Positions 5,338 to 6,114 of a DNA stretch of 6,114 bases are shown piece after piece. The translations under genes and the position numbers were made by a program. The stretch is from an uncultured Bergeyella sp. Its GTDB lineage: Bacteria > Bacteroidota > Bacteroidia > Flavobacteriales > Weeksellaceae. Under the pieces are notes generated by a model. That model had not been told where the DNA came from, ran no database searches, and saw only the letters and a program-made list of their open reading frames with translations. Location of the stretch: the NCBI GenBank assembly GCA_916710115.1, contig CAKAOY010000073.1, forward strand, positions 1-6,114, read 5' to 3'. Position 1 is the first letter of the stretch. Each line of letters begins with the position of its first letter.

Positions 5338-5535
5338 ATGGTCATTCCTAAAAATGTAGATGATGATTTGCTCTATAAAATTAAAAATATAAATGTTGAA
5401 ATCGGTTATGAAGTGCAGATTTTCTTGCTTAATCAATTTGAAGACCATCAATGCTTTTTTTCTCTTCACAAATCAAATTGCAGTGGTTTGAGTAATAAAA
5501 ATACACTTTTTAAATATTCTTTAAAGAGTGTTTAA
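5338..5535 (+). CDS. Possible small hypothetical protein, 65 residues (doubtful)
   Basis: From the ATG at 5338, 65 codons run to TAA. The start MVIPKNVDDDLLYKIKNI is polar and could be helical; EIGYEVQIFLLNQFED (21-36) could form strands. There are two cysteines (Cys39, Cys48) and no membrane segment. AAGGAAG lies 5 bases before the ATG, a purine-rich stretch stronger than elsewhere in the window but shared with the repeat cluster. There is no TAnnTTTG box at a suitable distance; the nearest, TATGTTTTG at 5261-5269, has one extra base. Nothing in it is recognised. It follows a strong terminator and has no partner gene, so it may be a remnant or a chance ORF. Confidence 0.3.
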   Translation: MVIPKNVDDDLLYKIKNINVEIGYEVQIFLLNQFEDHQCFFSLHKSNCSGLSNKNTLFKYSLKSV

Positions 5536-5676
5536 ATTTTGTTATATTAAACTTATTTCTTCGAACCAAAAATAGGATTCTGTAGTTGAAATATTTTTCA
5601 CATTTGGTTTTATGTCGATTATGTTATCATAAAAATATTTGTAGTAATAAAAAATATCTATAATAATAAAAAATCT
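5536..5676. other. AT-rich spacer upstream of gpsA, no gene recognised
   Basis: No convincing coding frame, RNA gene or terminator was seen. Two 11-bp direct copies of TAATAAAAAAT (5645-5655 and 5664-5674) lie 19 bases apart just before the gpsA -7 box; with this composition they may be chance. A 67-codon open minus-strand frame crosses the region but lacks a usable start. Confidence 0.5.
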
Positions 5677-5684
5677 TATCTTTG
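5677..5684 (+). promoter_or_regulatory. gpsA -7 box TATCTTTG, unusually close to the ATG
   Basis: TATCTTTG matches the Bacteroidota TAnnTTTG box exactly, but it ends only 4 bases before the annotated ATG at 5689, compared with 17-28 bases for the other promoters here. Since transcription starts several bases after this box, the mRNA would begin at or next to the start codon. No -33 element is visible at 17-23 bases. Confidence 0.5.
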
Positions 5685-5688
5685 CCTT

Positions 5689-6114
5689 ATGGCTATTAAT
5701 GAAAATATAAACAATAATAACGATAGGGTAAATGAGTACAAACCTCTATTGCGAGTAGGAGTAGTGGGGAGTGGTAGTTTTGGTACAGCCATCATTAAGA
5801 TGCTGGTAGAGAATTCGGAATCAGTATATTGGTGCGTGAGAAATGAGTTTGTAAAAGGCTCAATAGAACAACGAGGTCATAACCCAAACTATCTAACGGC
5901 AATTAATTTTAACCCAGAAAAATTACGCCTCACGACAGATATTAATGAGTTGGTATCGGCTTGTGATGTGGTTATTTTGGCTACGCCGTCTATTTATTTA
6001 GGGCGTACATTAGAGAATATGACTTGTGATTATTCTGGGAAAATATTCATTTCTGCAATCAAAGGAATCGTCCCTGAGGAGACCGGCCCGCAACTAACTA
6101 TTATGACCCGGCTG
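5689..6114 (+). CDS. gpsA: Glycerol-3-phosphate dehydrogenase [NAD(P)+], N-terminal 142 residues; runs off window
   Basis: GpsA reduces dihydroxyacetone phosphate to sn-glycerol 3-phosphate, the backbone for phospholipid synthesis, in the cytoplasm. The Rossmann dinucleotide loop VGVVGSGSFGTA (23-34) is clear, followed by VYWCVRNEFVKGSIEQRGHN (46-65), LTTDINELV (81-89), VVILATPS (94-101) and ISAIKGIVPEE (121-131), as in flavobacterial GpsA. Full length is about 330 residues, so more than half is missing. A 21-residue Asn-rich leader precedes the fold; an in-frame TTG at 5749 (codon 21) would begin the protein right at the Rossmann strand. The -7 box lies 4 bases before the ATG, leaving the true start open. 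The last 15 or so codons (GC-rich, about 60% by hand count) do not read like the family and may be faulty sequence. The identity of the gene is firm. Confidence 0.94.
   Translation, partial: MAINENINNNNDRVNEYKPLLRVGVVGSGSFGTAIIKMLVENSESVYWCVRNEFVKGSIEQRGHNPNYLTAINFNPEKLRLTTDINELVSACDVVILATPSIYLGRTLENMTCDYSGKIFISAIKGIVPEETGPQLTIMTRL

Noticed and set aside
5545..5745. 67 open codons on the minus strand, ending in a protein-like stretch NISTTESYFWFEEISLI
   Set aside because: No usable start codon, overlaps the gpsA promoter and 5' end, and much of it is A/T-run Phe/Ile/Tyr; at best a decayed gene tail.

Overview
This is AT-rich DNA (by eye about two-thirds A+T) from a member of the Bacteroidota, most likely a flavobacterium of the Weeksellaceae type (Riemerella/Chryseobacterium-like). 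Three things point there: almost every gene has the Bacteroidota -7 promoter box TAnnTTTG instead of a sigma70 -10; Shine-Dalgarno sequences are essentially absent; and the GpsA and Uup proteins read like flavobacterial homologues as I remember them. The species cannot be fixed from the sequence alone. No rRNA, tRNA, CRISPR array or insertion sequence was seen.

Layout, left part (1-4036, all minus strand): the N-terminal two-thirds of purD (purine synthesis), folB (dihydroneopterin aldolase, folate synthesis), a DUF417/RclC-type membrane protein, and a Uup-type ABC-F ATPase that acts on the ribosome. Each has its own -7 box just upstream. A strong hairpin terminator separates the DUF417 gene from folB, and a weak one may follow uup. 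These look like independently transcribed housekeeping genes, not one operon.

Middle part (about 4135-5230): a compact accessory-looking cassette. A small XRE-family helix-turn-helix repressor (minus) faces away from a two-gene unit (plus): a TerB-fold-like acidic helical protein, then 11 bases later a 46-residue protein with a glycine-zipper membrane segment. A strong hairpin terminator closes the unit. A near-perfect 15-bp inverted repeat straddles the repressor's own -7 box and ends 8 bases before the -33 region of the divergent promoter, so the repressor probably controls itself and perhaps the TerB-like unit. This is the part of the window most likely to hold an undescribed system; its function is unknown.

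Right part (5230-6114): a poorly coding stretch with a doubtful 65-codon ORF behind a set of CAAAGGA repeats, then the start of gpsA (glycerol-3-phosphate dehydrogenase), which runs off the window. gpsA is odd in two ways: its -7 box ends only 4 bases before the ATG, suggesting a leaderless mRNA or a misplaced start, and its last 45 or so bases are GC-rich and do not read like the family, suggesting a sequence-end artefact.
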